A DNA stretch of 64,000 nt, taken from assembly GCA_033032175.1 (NCBI GenBank), contig CM065328.1, positions 4,712,690 to 4,776,689 on the forward strand, written 5' to 3'. The DNA comes from Saturnia japonica. Its lineage: Eukaryota > Arthropoda > Insecta > Lepidoptera > Saturniidae. Made by a program: the position numbers and the translations under genes. Positions 34,295 to 46,519 of the stretch are shown in pieces (positions within the stretch are counted from its first letter, which is position 1; each line of letters opens with the position of its first letter). Below the pieces are notes generated by a model. That model was not told where the DNA came from, ran no database searches, and saw only the letters and a list, made by a program, of their open reading frames with translations.

Positions 34295-36300
34295 AAGTTC
34301 CATTGTTCACAGTTGCTATCCTTTAACGACATTTTTTTTAAAACATTTGTATGAACTGCTTCGGCTAATACTTGCAACTCTGGTTAAGTGCATTGTGCTG
34401 TGAACGTTTGAGTAATATTATCAAATACAACACTTTGTTCGCCATCAATAAATATATGTATTCTATCATGGTCAATGTCTCATTGTGAATCACCAAGTAC
34501 TTTTGTTGTATATTGTGAATTACTAAACTTATTTATTCTCCTTTATACAAATTTAATGTACTCTGTGCTCATTTAGAATGTCAAATTTAAAGATTGGCGG
34601 TGCACATGATACAAAACGTCTTTAGAAAAAAAAAAGGTTTTTTTTACTATTAAACGAGGTTTATTTAGAGAAAATTGATTTCTCGAATTGAAGTTTAATT
34701 AGAGAAAATTGGTATAAAATCAAAATTGATCTTTTTAGATGGTCATGCAATAAATCACTTTAAATTTTCTTGGACAAAATTAAAATTCTAGTGACATCTC
34801 AATAAGCAATACAACTTACCATTTTTAATAACATATTTATCCTTTTTCATAAGGTTTTTAGATCATCGTGTCAGAAGATCTCAATTTTTATGGTAGTATA
34901 GAGACTTCAACTCATATTTGCGCGCGGACCTATTTGTGTGTGAGCTCTTAAATGTGCAGTTTATATTCGTATGATACAGACAGTGACGTGGCAGTCGTGT
35001 TTCGATTAAAACGTGTTCTTATTGCTTTGTTTTAGGGGTACAGTCGGCAATAAAAACGTCTGGTTCGTCACGGAGAAAATGTTTCTCCTAACCAGTAGTT
35101 GTGCTTTATAAGTCATCATAACATTAAAACGCTAAATTCTAATTAAAAAAAATGTGTGTGTGTACCAGAGTATACAGGTAAGAAGTGAAACTTCTTTACG
35201 ACATATCATTTTCTACTATTGGATTGAAAATGGGGTAGATAAGGCTTAAGCCTTAAGAAAAACAATTTTTTCCGTATTAAATTAAAGCTATTTTATTATT
35301 ATAGACATGCATACAATTAATGAGTAATTTATTTTATCATTGTTCTTATTATAATATCATTGCTATTTATTTATTGTATTATATTTACAAGTTATGAATA
35401 AATAATTGGAATTATCTTTTCAAAGTAATACAATTATATGATGACAGTTAATCTTGTAGAAATGCAACGATTTTATAAAATTAAAAATGAATAAATAAAT
35501 CATTAAAAACGAATAATTAAAAAAGATGTACGTATACATATTTTTATTTTCTAATCGTGATTTGTTTTATTTTTAAATTATTATTTAATTTATATTTTTT
35601 ATTGTTTTTAGAATTAATAATGTTCACTAGATTTACAGTCATATTTATTAATACTTGCTAATTTTCACAGATTTATATATGTACATTCACTGATATTTAC
35701 AATCAAAAAGTGAGGTTAACCTCAAATAAATATTAAAATCATGCTCATACGTGTTGAATTTATAAAACGAAATATATAATCACTCTCACTTTTCTTGTAA
35801 ATTCACTTAAATTTGAATGTCTTTTTATTTTATCACTTTCAAATTAATATATTGTTATTCTTATTTCAAACCAAACTTCAAAACTAATATATTGTTGTTA
35901 TTATTATAATATATTACATTATATTCTTTACGTCACTATACTAAACTTTGATAAAAAAAGCAACATGGCGCGTAACCGAAAAACGTGACGATTGCTACAA
36001 AAATTTCTCCCATACGTCGATAAAGAAGTTTCACTTCAAAAATGGATAGGTATTCAACAATGGGTAACACAAAAAATGCCTAAATACTATACAAAATTTT
36101 TGGAGAAATTAAAAATATATATTACTTTATATTGAACAGAACGTGACGGAAATAATGAAATTAATAGAAAGTTTATTATTTGGTGTTTCTAGTGGTAGTG
36201 ATACGAAATAAACATGTATTTACCTAATTGAGCTATTGGTTTGTTTTAAATTTGAACAAATAATATGTAAACATTTTCGAAATTTTTTTTAATGCTATAC
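34295..36300. other. Very AT-rich stretch upstream of the host gene
   Basis: No coding is seen. 34640-34740 has a short tandem-like repeat (TTTAGAGAAAATTG twice). 34900-35060 is less AT-rich and might hold regulatory DNA or an untranslated exon, but no clear start signal was found. Confidence 0.3.
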
Positions 36301-36304
36301 AGGT

Positions 36305-36620
36305 ATGTGCTTGGCTTCGATCTTACTTGATGTAAAGTAAAGATGAGGCCGACAATGTATCGCGCTTACCTATTAAATGTCTATTCACTCTTCGCTTGAA
36401 GATTCCCAAGTTATAGGTGGATGGCAAAACAGACGACGGGAGTGAATTCCAATAATCTTCGAGTGAATTCATAATGTAAGTAAAATAACTAATACAATTT
36501 ATCTTATGTACTTGACTGTAACTCTCGACATGGTCACGTAGAAACTGTATCTATACATGCTTTACGCACACATAGGGCCGCAAGCACAAATGATTTGAAC
36601 TGTCTATAGTAGATTTCATG
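36305..36620. repeat. LINE-like repeat fragment upstream of host gene
   Basis: The run CGCGCTTACCTATTAAATG, CTATTCACTCTTCGCTTGAA and GAGTGAATTCCAATAATCTT resembles a lepidopteran LINE-derived repeat (recognised by form; single copy here). It lies within 500 bp of the gene start, so the core promoter must be compact or further upstream. Confidence 0.35.
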
Positions 36621-36788
36621 AAAGTAACAGTGTCAGTTTGGCAGTACAGTAAATGGCTTTTACATTTATTCTGACATTCAATCTTGTTAGCGCAATTTGC
36701 TAAATGTTTTTCTGTTTTAATAACGTGTATTAAGTTTGTTTTACTACAACAAAATCATGTATTAGTTTATAAAATCATTGTAAAACGA

Positions 36789-39700
36789 ATGTATGACTCA
36801 GTTTTACCTTCAGATGATCAATCAAATTACAGTGCGCCACAGGGTTATCCTCTACAAAATGGAGATATATTTATCAAAATCGAGAAAGAAAATACAGCTA
36901 TCATTGAAATGGAAAGTAAAGGGGAAGAAAAAGAAACAAGAAATAAAAATAAACAAAATAATGACTGTGTAAGAAATGTGTATAATAAAGATTTAATTGA
37001 TGAAAGTAAAAAAGATTGTGGAATAGAGAATAGAAGTAACTTTGATAATAAAGAAAACGCAGTAAATAGGATTTTGAACACTGGACAGAATCAACGTAAC
37101 CTACCGGTTACTTGGGTTCAGTTTCAAGGTATATAGTATTTACATAGCTATTTTAATATTCAATTAATAAATCCTTCCGCTGAATTGTTTGCTATTCTTG
37201 TGAATGAAGACTATTAAATGCAGATACTGAAACACATCGATAACTACTTTTTTTATGGATTTGCAAACTAATGTGTTCCTGCAGTGAGTAGGGTTTCCAT
37301 AGCTCCTTGTAGAAGGAGGGTTTAAGGTTGGCAAAATGCTAGTGACACCTATGGCATAGGCGTCCATAGGCTACGGCAGCCACTATTAGAATGGCATTGT
37401 AAAATACCTTTTAATTAATCCACAAGACTTGAAGTTATAACATCTTTTTACGTTCTAGCTGGATCAGGAAGAGAAATCCCGGTTGGTGGCAGGGAACCTT
37501 TGTTTTATGATCCACATACGCGAAACTCTTTTGTTATGTTCGTCCTTTTGATTGTTTTTGTGATGTTATTTTGTACGGCTGGATTTAACTTACTCGTTTT
37601 TTTGACGTGAGTATTATGTGCACATTATTTGCTTCTAAGTATAAAGTATTTTCCTATGGTTAAAAGAATTATGTAATAATAGAAACGTGAATATCCGTTT
37701 ATTTTAAAATAATTTTGTAGATATAGCATTTCACGAAAACCTCAGCTGATGGTCAATGACTATATTTTCGTGGCTGGTAATACTCTAAGTCTATTTTGCG
37801 CTCTGGCTCTCGAGTATAGCTGCCACAACACATCTATAGATATAGGTGCCGTGTGACAGATTTTCAATATGAGGTTGTTAGCTAGCTAGGCGGTGATCAG
37901 AAAATACCTTATCACGATGCTATGAGTTCTTCATGTTGTTTTCCTTTACGAAAAGCTCGTGCTCATTGCAGGGATTCAATGTTACTTCAATGACGCAGTG
38001 TTTGTACACGCTACCACTGAGTCATCGTTGCTTCATTTTATGAGGAACCTGTAAACTATGCCAATTTTATTTTAGTTGGGGAAGATGCGATATGAAAGTA
38101 CTTGAATACCGGTGACAATTAAGATACGATAGTCTTGACAGTCACTATTGTCAAGCAGGTCTACTAATGTTAAGGTGAATACCACTAGATATTTAGTAGC
38201 TGGAGGCTCTATTACTGAAATTATGTCCATTTTTTAAATAGAAAGAATAAAGACTTTAATGGAGCAATAACTTTACTAAGCTTAATCATTCTTGTACAAA
38301 TATTTAAAGAAAAACTGTCAGTTAGAGATTAATAACACAATTACTGCATTAGATTCTTCGTATATCTGCTGTGAAGTAAATAAAGCTGTCAAATCCTATG
38401 CAAATAATCGTTGCTATACCTTGGGCTAAGTTGGCAAAGTGGCGCAAGAGAATCCACTGGTGTACAGCTGAGAATGTGTGACGGGGTTGATTTCGTAATG
38501 ATATCTCGATTTGCTTCTGTTACCTTGAATGTCAATTAATTACCTAAGAACTTAAGTAATTGTTAAAGTCTTCAAAATTGTTATTAGTTTATAGAAAATT
38601 TTATATTACAGGCCTGAAATGAAACATTTCTATTTGCGTATGGGTTTCCTGGTAGCAATACCGTGTATGTAAGTAAATATATATGCAAGTTACTTATTGG
38701 TTTAATTATAAGAAAACTGTTTTGCTAATGTGTTTTGATTGTATTGATAGTATAAATTAGTTATGACACTTATATAAGCTTCCTTCCTGTTTCTGTACCT
38801 ACTATATTTGATTGACGAAGGCTTTACTTTGCAGATATTCATTTTAAATAATATATCTAATAAAAGTCGTTGGTTGGCGGTTTCATACAGACAGTTTTAT
38901 TCAAATCATTCATAACATAGACAATATACCAAGTTTCATCTAAATGTCTCATAGATGACGCTACTTGTACATTATATTTGGTAATATTCTAACAATATCC
39001 AATATTTCTTTGCTACTTTTTCCTGAAATATATTAACAGTTGCACACAATTGATTTCAGATTTAAAATTATCAGGTTCACATTAACAATTAATAATAAGC
39101 GTTTTTTGAGGCAAAAAGACGAACTGTTAATCTGTTTCAGGCGGAAGTATCAAAGAAATTTCGGTATAAATTATTTCTATGCCTACGTTATACGCTGTGA
39201 TTTATTTATTACTCCCGATTTTCCTTGTTCACTTTCAATACAAATGTTGATACCCTATGACTTATAACATTTCTCTCTCTCGTTATAAGAAAGGTTATTA
39301 ACGAATTAATTTAACTTATTGCTTCTTATACAAATTAAAATAGGTTTTTTTTTAATCGTAACACTGCGATGTTACGGAACTGAACCCGTTGGTGAGTTTG
39401 TGCTTACAATGTAATTCAACAACTTTCGCAACCACCGAGGGATCTATCCATCGTCAGTTGTCGCTGTCATACCTGCCTGCTCAAATGTATCTTTACGTTA
39501 CGCTCGAAGTGAAGGATTCCATCTTGTAGGAAGCTGGGAAGTACTGACCAAGAGACAGCTTCACAGTACGACGGTGTATGCCATAGCGAACTTCTTTGGT
39601 GTCGACGTGAAGGAGGTTTCCATAAACCTATGACTTGCGCTGTCCAGTGCTTGTGGTTCTGTTTGCAATACCTTTAACGGCATGATTTTAATTTTTAATT

Positions 39701-42700
39701 TTATTTTACAGGATCCTAGTTATGAGTCTGAGTTACGCGATGACTTGTTTACCGTGCGCGCGACAAGCGCCCTGTAATTATATCTGCCTCGCTTTAGCTG
39801 TGAGTACTCCTAGTATTTTTTACTGGTGAATTATTTGCGTAATATATTTTCATAGATGATTTTTGATATAAATCAAATTTAGTGTTATTTTTTTGTGTCG
39901 GCACTATATCTGATGGTAAGAACAGTGCAATATCTTCACGATATCTGATTTTATATTCATGGTAAAATTTGAGATTACATCAAGTCAAAGAGGAAATTGT
40001 ATCGGTTTTAATTATTCTTGATATTTGGTATAGAACATTAGGGAATAGTGAGGAAGTAGAGTCTTAAAGGTCTTTATTTCGTAGTACCCAGGTTTGTATG
40101 ATGTACACTGATATTTAATATATTACAAGATATGTCTACATTGGAATCAAAGGATCGCTTTTTTTAAATTAACCCCTTTAAATGATGACGTTGTGGAATT
40201 GTAATTATAATCTTTGTTTGCAGGTGATTGGGATGAGCAATATCTGTGCATTTATAACTGTGAGATACAATACTACACTGATATTGTATGCAGTGATAGC
40301 GACTACAGTTGTGGTATTCGTGTGTATATTGCTTGCTTGTTCCCGGGTAAGTCAATATTATTAAATCGAGATAAAAGTATTATACTATAAAGCCCACCTT
40401 CACCAGCGGGTATATCGCCACGAGTCCGACCTACTATAATCAGATCTAGTGATCTCCATGAGACTATTATTATGTCGCCCGCGTATCATCGCGAATAGTA
40501 ACGGATCGCCGCGACTCACTATTATTGCGTGTCCACAATAAGTTGTTTTGTTGAAAATAACTCAACTTGGTGACAGGCAAAAGCGAAATCAAAAGTGTCA
40601 GTAGTTCTGTGTTGCGGCGTGTTCGCTGCGAGTATGTCGCACCTCGCGGCGGGCGCAAAGTATGTTGTAGACTTTTTCCTAGTCAATATAACTCGTCGCA
40701 TCGCCATCGCCATAAAATGATCTAATAAAAAAGTTTATAAATAATTTTGTATCAAAAACATTTCTTTTAAACTATTTTTTTATACAATGAATGTGGCAAA
40801 TAAGCATACGGCCAGCCATGATGGTAAGCGCCTACCAAAGCGCTTATAATACCTGGTATCGATAGGTTGTTGCCGACCTTGAACTGTCCTACCCTAAAGA
40901 GCTCTGGAAACCTTACTCACCTCAGGAACACAGTACAAGTTTATTTGGCCGCGATCTTCTGCAAGGTGGAGCTGCTCCACCAGTCGGGATGCCCCAAGTA
41001 GAAAGAAATTCCCTATCTTTCTTTGAAACCCTATTCACCGTAGGAACACAAGAAACACAGAACAAGCTTATTTAGCCGCGTACTTCTGTAGGGTGAATAT
41101 ATTTTATAAGTCGGGTTGCCCTAAGTAGAAAGAAATTCCCTACCTTTCTACTACCTACCTTTTTTTGAAACCCTTTTCTGTGGAAACCCTATTCACCGTA
41201 GGAACACGAGAAACACAGAACAAGCTTATTTAACTGCGTACTTCTGTAGGGTGAATATATTTTATAAGTCGGGTTGCCCCAAGTAGAAAGAAATTCCCTC
41301 TTTCTTTGAAACCCTATTCACCGTAGGAACACAAGAAACACAGAACAAGCTTATTTAGCCGCGTACTTCTGTAGGGTGAATATATTTTATAAGTTGGGTT
41401 GCCCTAAGTAGAAAGAAATTCCCTACCTTTCTACTACCTACCTTTCTTTGAAACCCTTTTCTGTGGAAACCCTATTCACCGTAGGAACACGAGAAACACA
41501 AAACAAGCTTATTTAACTGCGTACTTCTGTAGGGTGAATATATTTTATAAGTCGGGTTGCGCCAAGTAGAAATAAATTCCCTACCTTTCTACTAACTACC
41601 TTTCTTTGGAAACCCTATTCACTCACCCTGTTCTCTGGAAACCCTAATCACCGTAGGAACACAAGAAACACAGAACAAGCTTATTTAGCTGCGTACTTCT
41701 GTAGGGCGAATATATTTTATAAGTCGGGTTGCCCCAAGTAGAAAGAAATTCTCTACCTTTCTTTGAAACCCTATTCACTCGCCCTGTTTTCTGGAAACCC
41801 TATTCACCGTAGGAATACAAGAAACACAGAACAAGCTTACTTAGCTGCGTACTTCTTTCTGTAGGGTGAATATATTTTATAAGTCGGGCTGCCCCGAGTA
41901 GATAGAAATTTCTAAAAAGATCTACCTTTTACTTGAACCTCCCCTTCCCCAACGAGTTCTGGAAACCCTGCTCACGACACGAACACAACACGACTCTTCT
42001 GAAACCCATGGCTAAATATGTTTATAATGCTCTTCATCAATCACTTTTGGTACATTAATATTCTTACTATATTTTCAGTTTGACTTCACGCAATGGATGT
42101 TATATGTGGTGGTGATATCGGTGGCCTTCGGAGTGATCGTTGTGATGATATCTTTGACAATGCTCATCACCGGTACATACTTCAAGATGTTGCATCTCAT
42201 CCTACTTATTGTTGGGACGATTTTAAATGTCATTGTAAGTTTTTATTTAAGCTTAAAGGATGTTTCACGTTACACCGGGCTAGGGTATGGACGGTACAGG
42301 CTGAAACATTTGTAGTAGACTTCTGCATGAAGTAACTGTGACTTTCTTCGCCGCGACGAAAAAGGTTTCTGTCACTGTCACTTCACGTTTTCAAACTTGT
42401 ATGCGCGTAGGAAGGATGGCAATCACTAGCGCGCATGGGTAACTTTTGTCACGGTGACAAAAAGGGGAGTGTGCTCAGTTTTACCAGATTTACTGTGATT
42501 ACGGTAGATATACTGTATAGGGGACAGTGTATTTTCATCATCATAAATAAGCAAATTCAAATGTAGGTATTCTTACATATAGACAACACAAATAGAATTT
42601 TATACACACTGTGGCTCGAGATAATTTCAACTTCAATATTGCTGACTCAATAAATACACTATGTGTAGTCTGTAGTATGATACTACTCTGTTTAGTGTAA

Positions 42701-43595
42701 ACCTTGGATTAACTTGACTTTAAATAATTGAAAACTATTGGAGATTTTATTTTATGATGAATGGGAAGTCCCCTGCTCGAGATGTGTATTATTGGTTAAT
42801 TATTATTATGAAAACATTAAAAAAAAAAATGTTATAATGATTTATTGGTTAGATTAGGTTAACGATTTGTAATTTCGATTTTTATAAAATGTGAAAAAGT
42901 CTTATGAATTACGTACGATTTTCATGTTTGGGTAGTACATGCGTGAAACGGTAAATAATTCGTATGAATACGACTTAAATCATACAACGCTGGAAAGCAC
43001 GAATAGCGACAATTTTGTCACCCGTGCGCGCACGGCTATTAAAACCAAGGGCTGTTCCGCGCCGTGTTGATGAATGTTATGTCACGGGTTCGTTCACGAG
43101 TCAACGGACTAAAATGTCACGTTTGTAATCTGCGTGCACCTTCGTACATGTAGATATACTTGACAAGTGTAACGAAACAGTTACGGCTACAGAAGCCACC
43201 CATGCGCGCTAGCACTAAATCTACAGAATTTAAAATATTGTCAATGCGACATCGAACATAATATATTTAAACAATTTCTTAGTCTTAGTCCAAACTTTCT
43301 AAATAGCATGCATGAGATGAATTTGTTAATGATCTCGTTGATTGTATTTAGAAATGCTGTTAATATGAAATAGCTATTTATTGGAATTGAAATATGTCCC
43401 AAGTTTATAGCTTATATATTATGGATTTTACCATTTCAGATATTAACGATTGAGTTGCAGACTATCTTAGGAGGTAGAGCTGTTGAAATCAGCGAAGATG
43501 ACTATGCCTTGGCTGCATTTCTCGTTTACACCTCTATAGTTGATATATTTTTGAAAATATTGCAAATATTTGGATTATGTGGCGACTTTAATTAA
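36789..43595 (+). CDS. Lifeguard/TMBIM (BAX inhibitor-1 family) seven-helix membrane protein
   Basis: Exons 36789-37128, 37459-37606, 38612-38668, 39712-39799, 40224-40346, 42079-42234 and 43440-43595 join in frame through GT-AG introns (phases 1,2,2,0,0,0) into 355 residues ending at TAA 43593-43595. Residues 1-130 are a charged, Asn/Lys/Glu-rich cytosolic region, longer and less Pro/Gly-rich than in typical Lifeguard proteins. Seven hydrophobic helices follow: about 138-162, 173-195, 204-223, 228-250, 258-282, 289-306 and 326-350. The FDFTQW element, the GG-x(5)-ISEDDYALAA stretch and the C-terminal IVDIFLKILQIFG place it in the Lifeguard group, which modulates calcium leak and cell-death signalling at ER/Golgi membranes. 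The family's YDTQ reads IELQ (308-311), and the second family Asp is Ser336. ATG 36789 is the first in frame; an upstream untranslated exon is possible. Divergent paralogue; sure of family. Confidence 0.88.
37255..37400 (-). repeat. Family G fragment in intron 1
   Basis: The reverse complement has GCCGTAGCCTATGGACGCC, GCCAACCTTAAACCCTCCTT and GGAGCTATGGAAACCC, as in the family at 31805 and 40800. Confidence 0.5.
37800..38045 (-). repeat. tRNA-headed SINE family C in intron 2
   Basis: On the minus strand it starts GACTCAGTGGTAGCGTGTAC (A-box-like), has a worn B box (ATTGAATCCCTG), and runs through CAAGCATG-type body to AGCTGCCACAAC. It sits antisense to the host gene. Confidence 0.6.
39395..39600 (-). 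repeat. LINE family E 3' end in intron 3
   Basis: The minus strand encodes YFPASYKMESF, then the family tail with AGGTATGACAGCGACAACTG and GGTGGTTGCG. It is antisense to the host gene. Confidence 0.5.
40795..42000 (+). repeat. Tandem array of family G units in intron 5
   Basis: After one ordinary family G start (40800-40900), a segment is repeated about seven times. The landmark AACAAGCTTATTTAG begins at 41061, 41219, 41344, 41512, 41674 and 41830, with a diverged form near 40935. Spacings are therefore about 158, 125, 168, 162 and 156 bp. Each unit contains CACCGTAGGAACAC, ACTTCTGTAGGGTGAATATA and AAGTCGGGTTGCCC. Long and short units differ by an inserted CTACCTACCTTTCTTTG block. Copies are very alike, suggesting recent unequal exchange. 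It makes up most of intron 5 of the Lifeguard gene. Confidence 0.8.
42330..42490. repeat. Repeat fragment in intron 6
   Basis: The run CGCCGCGACGAAAAAGG, ATGCGCG, CACTAGCGCGCATGGGTAAC, then CACGGTGACAAAAAGGGG has the look of a lepidopteran dispersed repeat with paired G+C-rich motifs. There is one copy here and its class is unknown. Confidence 0.35.
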
Positions 43596-43754
43596 TTTAA
43601 TTACATGAAAATTGTTCGTCGTAATACAAGATATTGTTTTACTCATGTTATTTCTATTTAGACGTTTCTTCGAATTGTAAAAAAAATGTCTAAGGGCAAT
43701 TAATGTTCTACATTTTATTTTTTCTATGTATGTGTCAGCAAATATAAATCTAAA

Positions 43755-43831
43755 AATAAAAGGCTGGCGTAATATACCAAGATAGTTTTTCGGTTTCATA
43801 TAGTTGTAAAATTGGGGCAGAATGTAATAAA
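43755..43831 (+). terminator. Candidate polyadenylation signals of the host gene
   Basis: AATAAA occurs at 43755-43760 and 43826-43831, that is 160 and 231 bp after the stop codon. Either could end the Lifeguard transcript; the first gives a 3' untranslated region of about 185 bases. Confidence 0.4.
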
Positions 43832-43839
43832 AAAAATCG

Positions 43840-44585
43840 TATAACTATATTCAGTGATTTATTAACAATTTTTGCAGCCAATTCTTATATAAGGAAGTTT
43901 TGGTTGGAACTAGAGTTATTCGAAATCACGACGTTAATCTTTCCAATAGCTTATATTTTGGCGTACATTATGTAGATAAATAAAGCAAAATAAAGGGCAA
44001 TATTATTCAAACTTATGCAAGGGAAAAATCTTCAAACTTGTCAACGTCTATATCAGTCAGAGATAATTAGATATTGGGGATAGATTAAAATGCTATATTT
44101 TATTTTTAATACATTATATTTAGAATACGATGTAAAGAATGTAGTAGGGAACAGCTACGATTTTTGTGACTGTTGTTAGATATCACATAGATCCTTTGTA
44201 AAAGGCGGACGTATACTTCAATCTTCTTTCGTGCCCTGTTTCTCTCCGGTTAACCATTTTAGTAAACATTAATTAAAAGCGCTATATTAAATCTATAATA
44301 TACTAATAGTATTATGCTCAAGAGGGTGTTTCACAAGTACAGTGTAGACACGAGCGGTGTAAGGGGTGTCAAATTACATCATTAAAGTTTATACGCTGAA
44401 GCCAGTCTCTCTGCCCGTGGTGCACCCTGCTGAGTTACGAACGGGGAAATGGTGATAGCGGGATGGTAGTGCTGTATTGCCCGACTGGGTCGCGACAACC
44501 ATATATGTATTGTGGTTAAAACTTTGTCGTAGTGATACATTTATGCGTGTCGTATATTCGGATCAGCCTCTATATACAGTTAAAT
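43840..44585. other. Downstream flank of the host gene, no gene seen
   Basis: This is AT-rich sequence up to a repeat scrap at 44590. No second gene starts here. Confidence 0.3.
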
Positions 44586-44589
44586 TAAT

Positions 44590-44705
44590 TCAGGCTGGCA
44601 TGACAGCGGTGACTGTCGATGGACTACGATCTCTTGGTAGTCATCGTTGTGCTAGGATTGTACAATGATTGCCATCAAGGACAGTACCGGCAATTTACCG
44701 TGCCA
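44590..44705 (+). repeat. LINE family E 3' fragment
   Basis: It has GGCATGACAGCGGTGACTG, a TTGGTAGTCATCGTTGTG block and GATTGTACAATGATTGCC, the tail order seen at 48265-48350 and 51725-51830. The 63-codon frame across it is chance. Confidence 0.5.
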
Positions 44706-44814
44706 CTATATTCTATACAATTAATAAAGTTGAAATGTCTGTTTCTAATATCAAAATAGCAGCTTTTTACTAAATGTATATAAAAATATATAGGTATAGG
44801 TAGGTATATAAGTG

Positions 44815-45265
44815 GTTAAAACCAATTTTTAAATTTTTTGTCTTGTATGTCTATCCCTGTGTTCCGGGTAATCAACGAAACGGTTGGACCGATTTTGACG
44901 GGACTTACACGAGCAGATAGCTGATGTTATAAGGAGTAACTTAGGCTACTTGTCTTTTGAGTAAAAAAATTAGGGTTTCATACAAATTAAAAAAGAAGTG
45001 GTCATGGTGAATCAATTAGGTCGCTTAAATGGCTCACGCTGAGTAAACCATAAGAGATATATCAAATTATTGTAGTACATAATTGTAGACATTAATAAGT
45101 TCTAGATAAAGTCCGGGAAAGTATACATCTATCTTCTAAGGAACACCAACAATAAGCATTTTTGTCCTTAAAATAGGTTTATAGGTCAAGATTCGCGCGT
45201 GTGTCCGACTGCTGGCATTCTGTATTCCACGTGAGCGAAACCGCGGACACAGCTGGTATAAAATA
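44815..45265 (+). repeat. Helitron-like repeat
   Basis: It opens TATGTCTATCCCTGTGTTCC and AACGAAACGGTTGGACCG and closes CACGTGAGCGAAACCGCGGA, CAGCTGG. The inverted relative is at 18741-19110. The terminal CTAG has mutated to CTGG. Confidence 0.55.
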
Positions 45266-45269
45266 ATTT

Positions 45270-45845
45270 AAAAACATATGGAAAGCGCGAACAACAATGG
45301 TATACCTGGGTGCGTTGGCACCAGCATGGTGGGGAGCTGTAGATATATGGGAAAAAGAATAAAAAGTTATTTCAAAAGTTTAGGCTGTAAGGCCACAGCG
45401 GCTTTGATATTGTTTGGCGTCTTACGGAAGAAAAGCAATAAGCTAAATACAAGCGAAGTTTTAATAAAAACGAAAACAAAACTAAATAACGTAAAAATAA
45501 ATCTTTGAACGCGGATTGTATAGTCGAAATGGGCGAAATATACGAATGCCTCATGATATATGAGCTAGGAAATTGAATCTGGAGCCGGTTTTCGCTCTGT
45601 CATTTACGACATGTATGAGGGAACGGTTTGCTTTTTGCTTTTGATGCAGTTTTGATGAGGCCGTTGACACATGATTCAATCGTTTCTTCTTATTGTACGC
45701 TGTGCATATGCGCAGTGTTTCTCTCGTTATAGTTTTTGGATGGGCGTTCTTTGCCACGCGCGTTTGGTGGATGGGAGCTATACGGGAAAAAGTGTTAGGA
45801 AAAAAAAGATAAGCACATACACTTATAGAATTTTCAATAATACGA
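45270..45845. other. Unassigned stretch with conserved-looking blocks
   Basis: 45280-45420 (GCACCAGCATGGTGGGGAGC; ORF of 76 codons from 45278) and 45660-45790 (ATGATTCAATCGTTTCTTCT) look like repeat debris, but neither recurs in the window. Confidence 0.3.
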
Positions 45846-45850
45846 CCGTT

Positions 45851-45940
45851 GTCTAATTGGCCTAGTAGTCTGATGACCAGATTACTATGCACTGTTGTGT
45901 ACACAGTGCGAGTGGTTGGTAGTTCGAGTCCCACTGATTT
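45851..45940 (+). repeat. tRNA-related sequence (SINE head or tRNA pseudogene)
   Basis: It has an A-box-like TTGGCCTAGTAGTCTGATGA, a long variable region with CACTGTTGTGTACACAGTG (near palindrome) and a B box AGTTCGAGTCCC. It is homologous to 16899-16990 and better preserved, followed by a T-rich tail. It runs antisense through the 174-codon minus-strand frame 45551-46075, which it helps to explain away. Confidence 0.55.
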
Positions 45941-46254
45941 TAGATTTTTTATATAAACTTTTTTTTTTCGTTTAGATAATTTCATTCTTACCTTGTGTTC
46001 CACGCCACCTTTTGAGATTTTTGAATGTTTATTGATATTGTACCTGAGTCTCAAGAAAGTTGAGTAGTGATTCACAGTTCAAAATTATATAAAAAAAGCA
46101 TCGTGTTTTTTTTTTGTAATATTTGTAGTGGTCAGTTTATAAAATTGTAGCTTGTTAGCTCTTGTTAATTTAAGATTAATATCTAGGTTACTCACAAATG
46201 CGGCACTAATGTTACAGAACCAATAAGGGTTCCTGCGCTTGGTCATGGAGTAAA

Positions 46255-46510
46255 TCAACAAACCTTGCAATGAGCTTGACTTTTCGGTGAAGGCAAACAT
46301 CGTGAGGAAATCATAGCATGGTGGTAGGGCTTTTTCTAATGCCCATCTACGTAGTTACCACTCTCAAGTTGAAAATCTGTCACCAAGTACCTATATAGGT
46401 GTCTTCCGACAGCTGCGTTTAAGAGCCAGTCCTGTCACTAAGTTTAACGTGACACCATCTTGGACCAACTCGACACTTAAAGTCAGGTGAGATGGTGGCC
46501 ATAATATTGC
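46255..46510 (+). repeat. tRNA-headed SINE family C
   Basis: It has TGCAATGAGCTTGACTTTTC, GCATGGTGGTAGGGCTTTTT, CTCTCAAGTTGAAAATCTGT and the end CTTAAAGTCAGGTGAGATGG. The head is degraded. This copy best shows the 3' end of the family. Confidence 0.6.
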
Positions 46511-46519
46511 ATTAGGTTA

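Noticed and set aside
36684..36788. Extension of the Lifeguard reading frame upstream of ATG 36789
   Set aside because: The frame is open but begins without an ATG; a spliced upstream exon is possible (AG at 36689-36690) but not supported by anything else.
40380..40720. A G+C-richer block in intron 5 with short minus-strand frames, considered as an alternative exon
   Set aside because: No acceptor/donor pair keeps a frame with the Lifeguard exons, and the block resembles repeat-derived CpG-rich DNA.
40850..42000. A CRISPR-like array
   Set aside because: The repeats are direct tandem units of 125-168 bp without unique spacers, inside a eukaryotic intron.
45551..46075. A 174-codon minus-strand frame, the longest outside the transposons
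   Set aside because: It runs antisense through the tRNA-like sequence at 45851-45940 and is rich in Lys, Arg, Ser and Thr with no domain; chance frame over a repeat.
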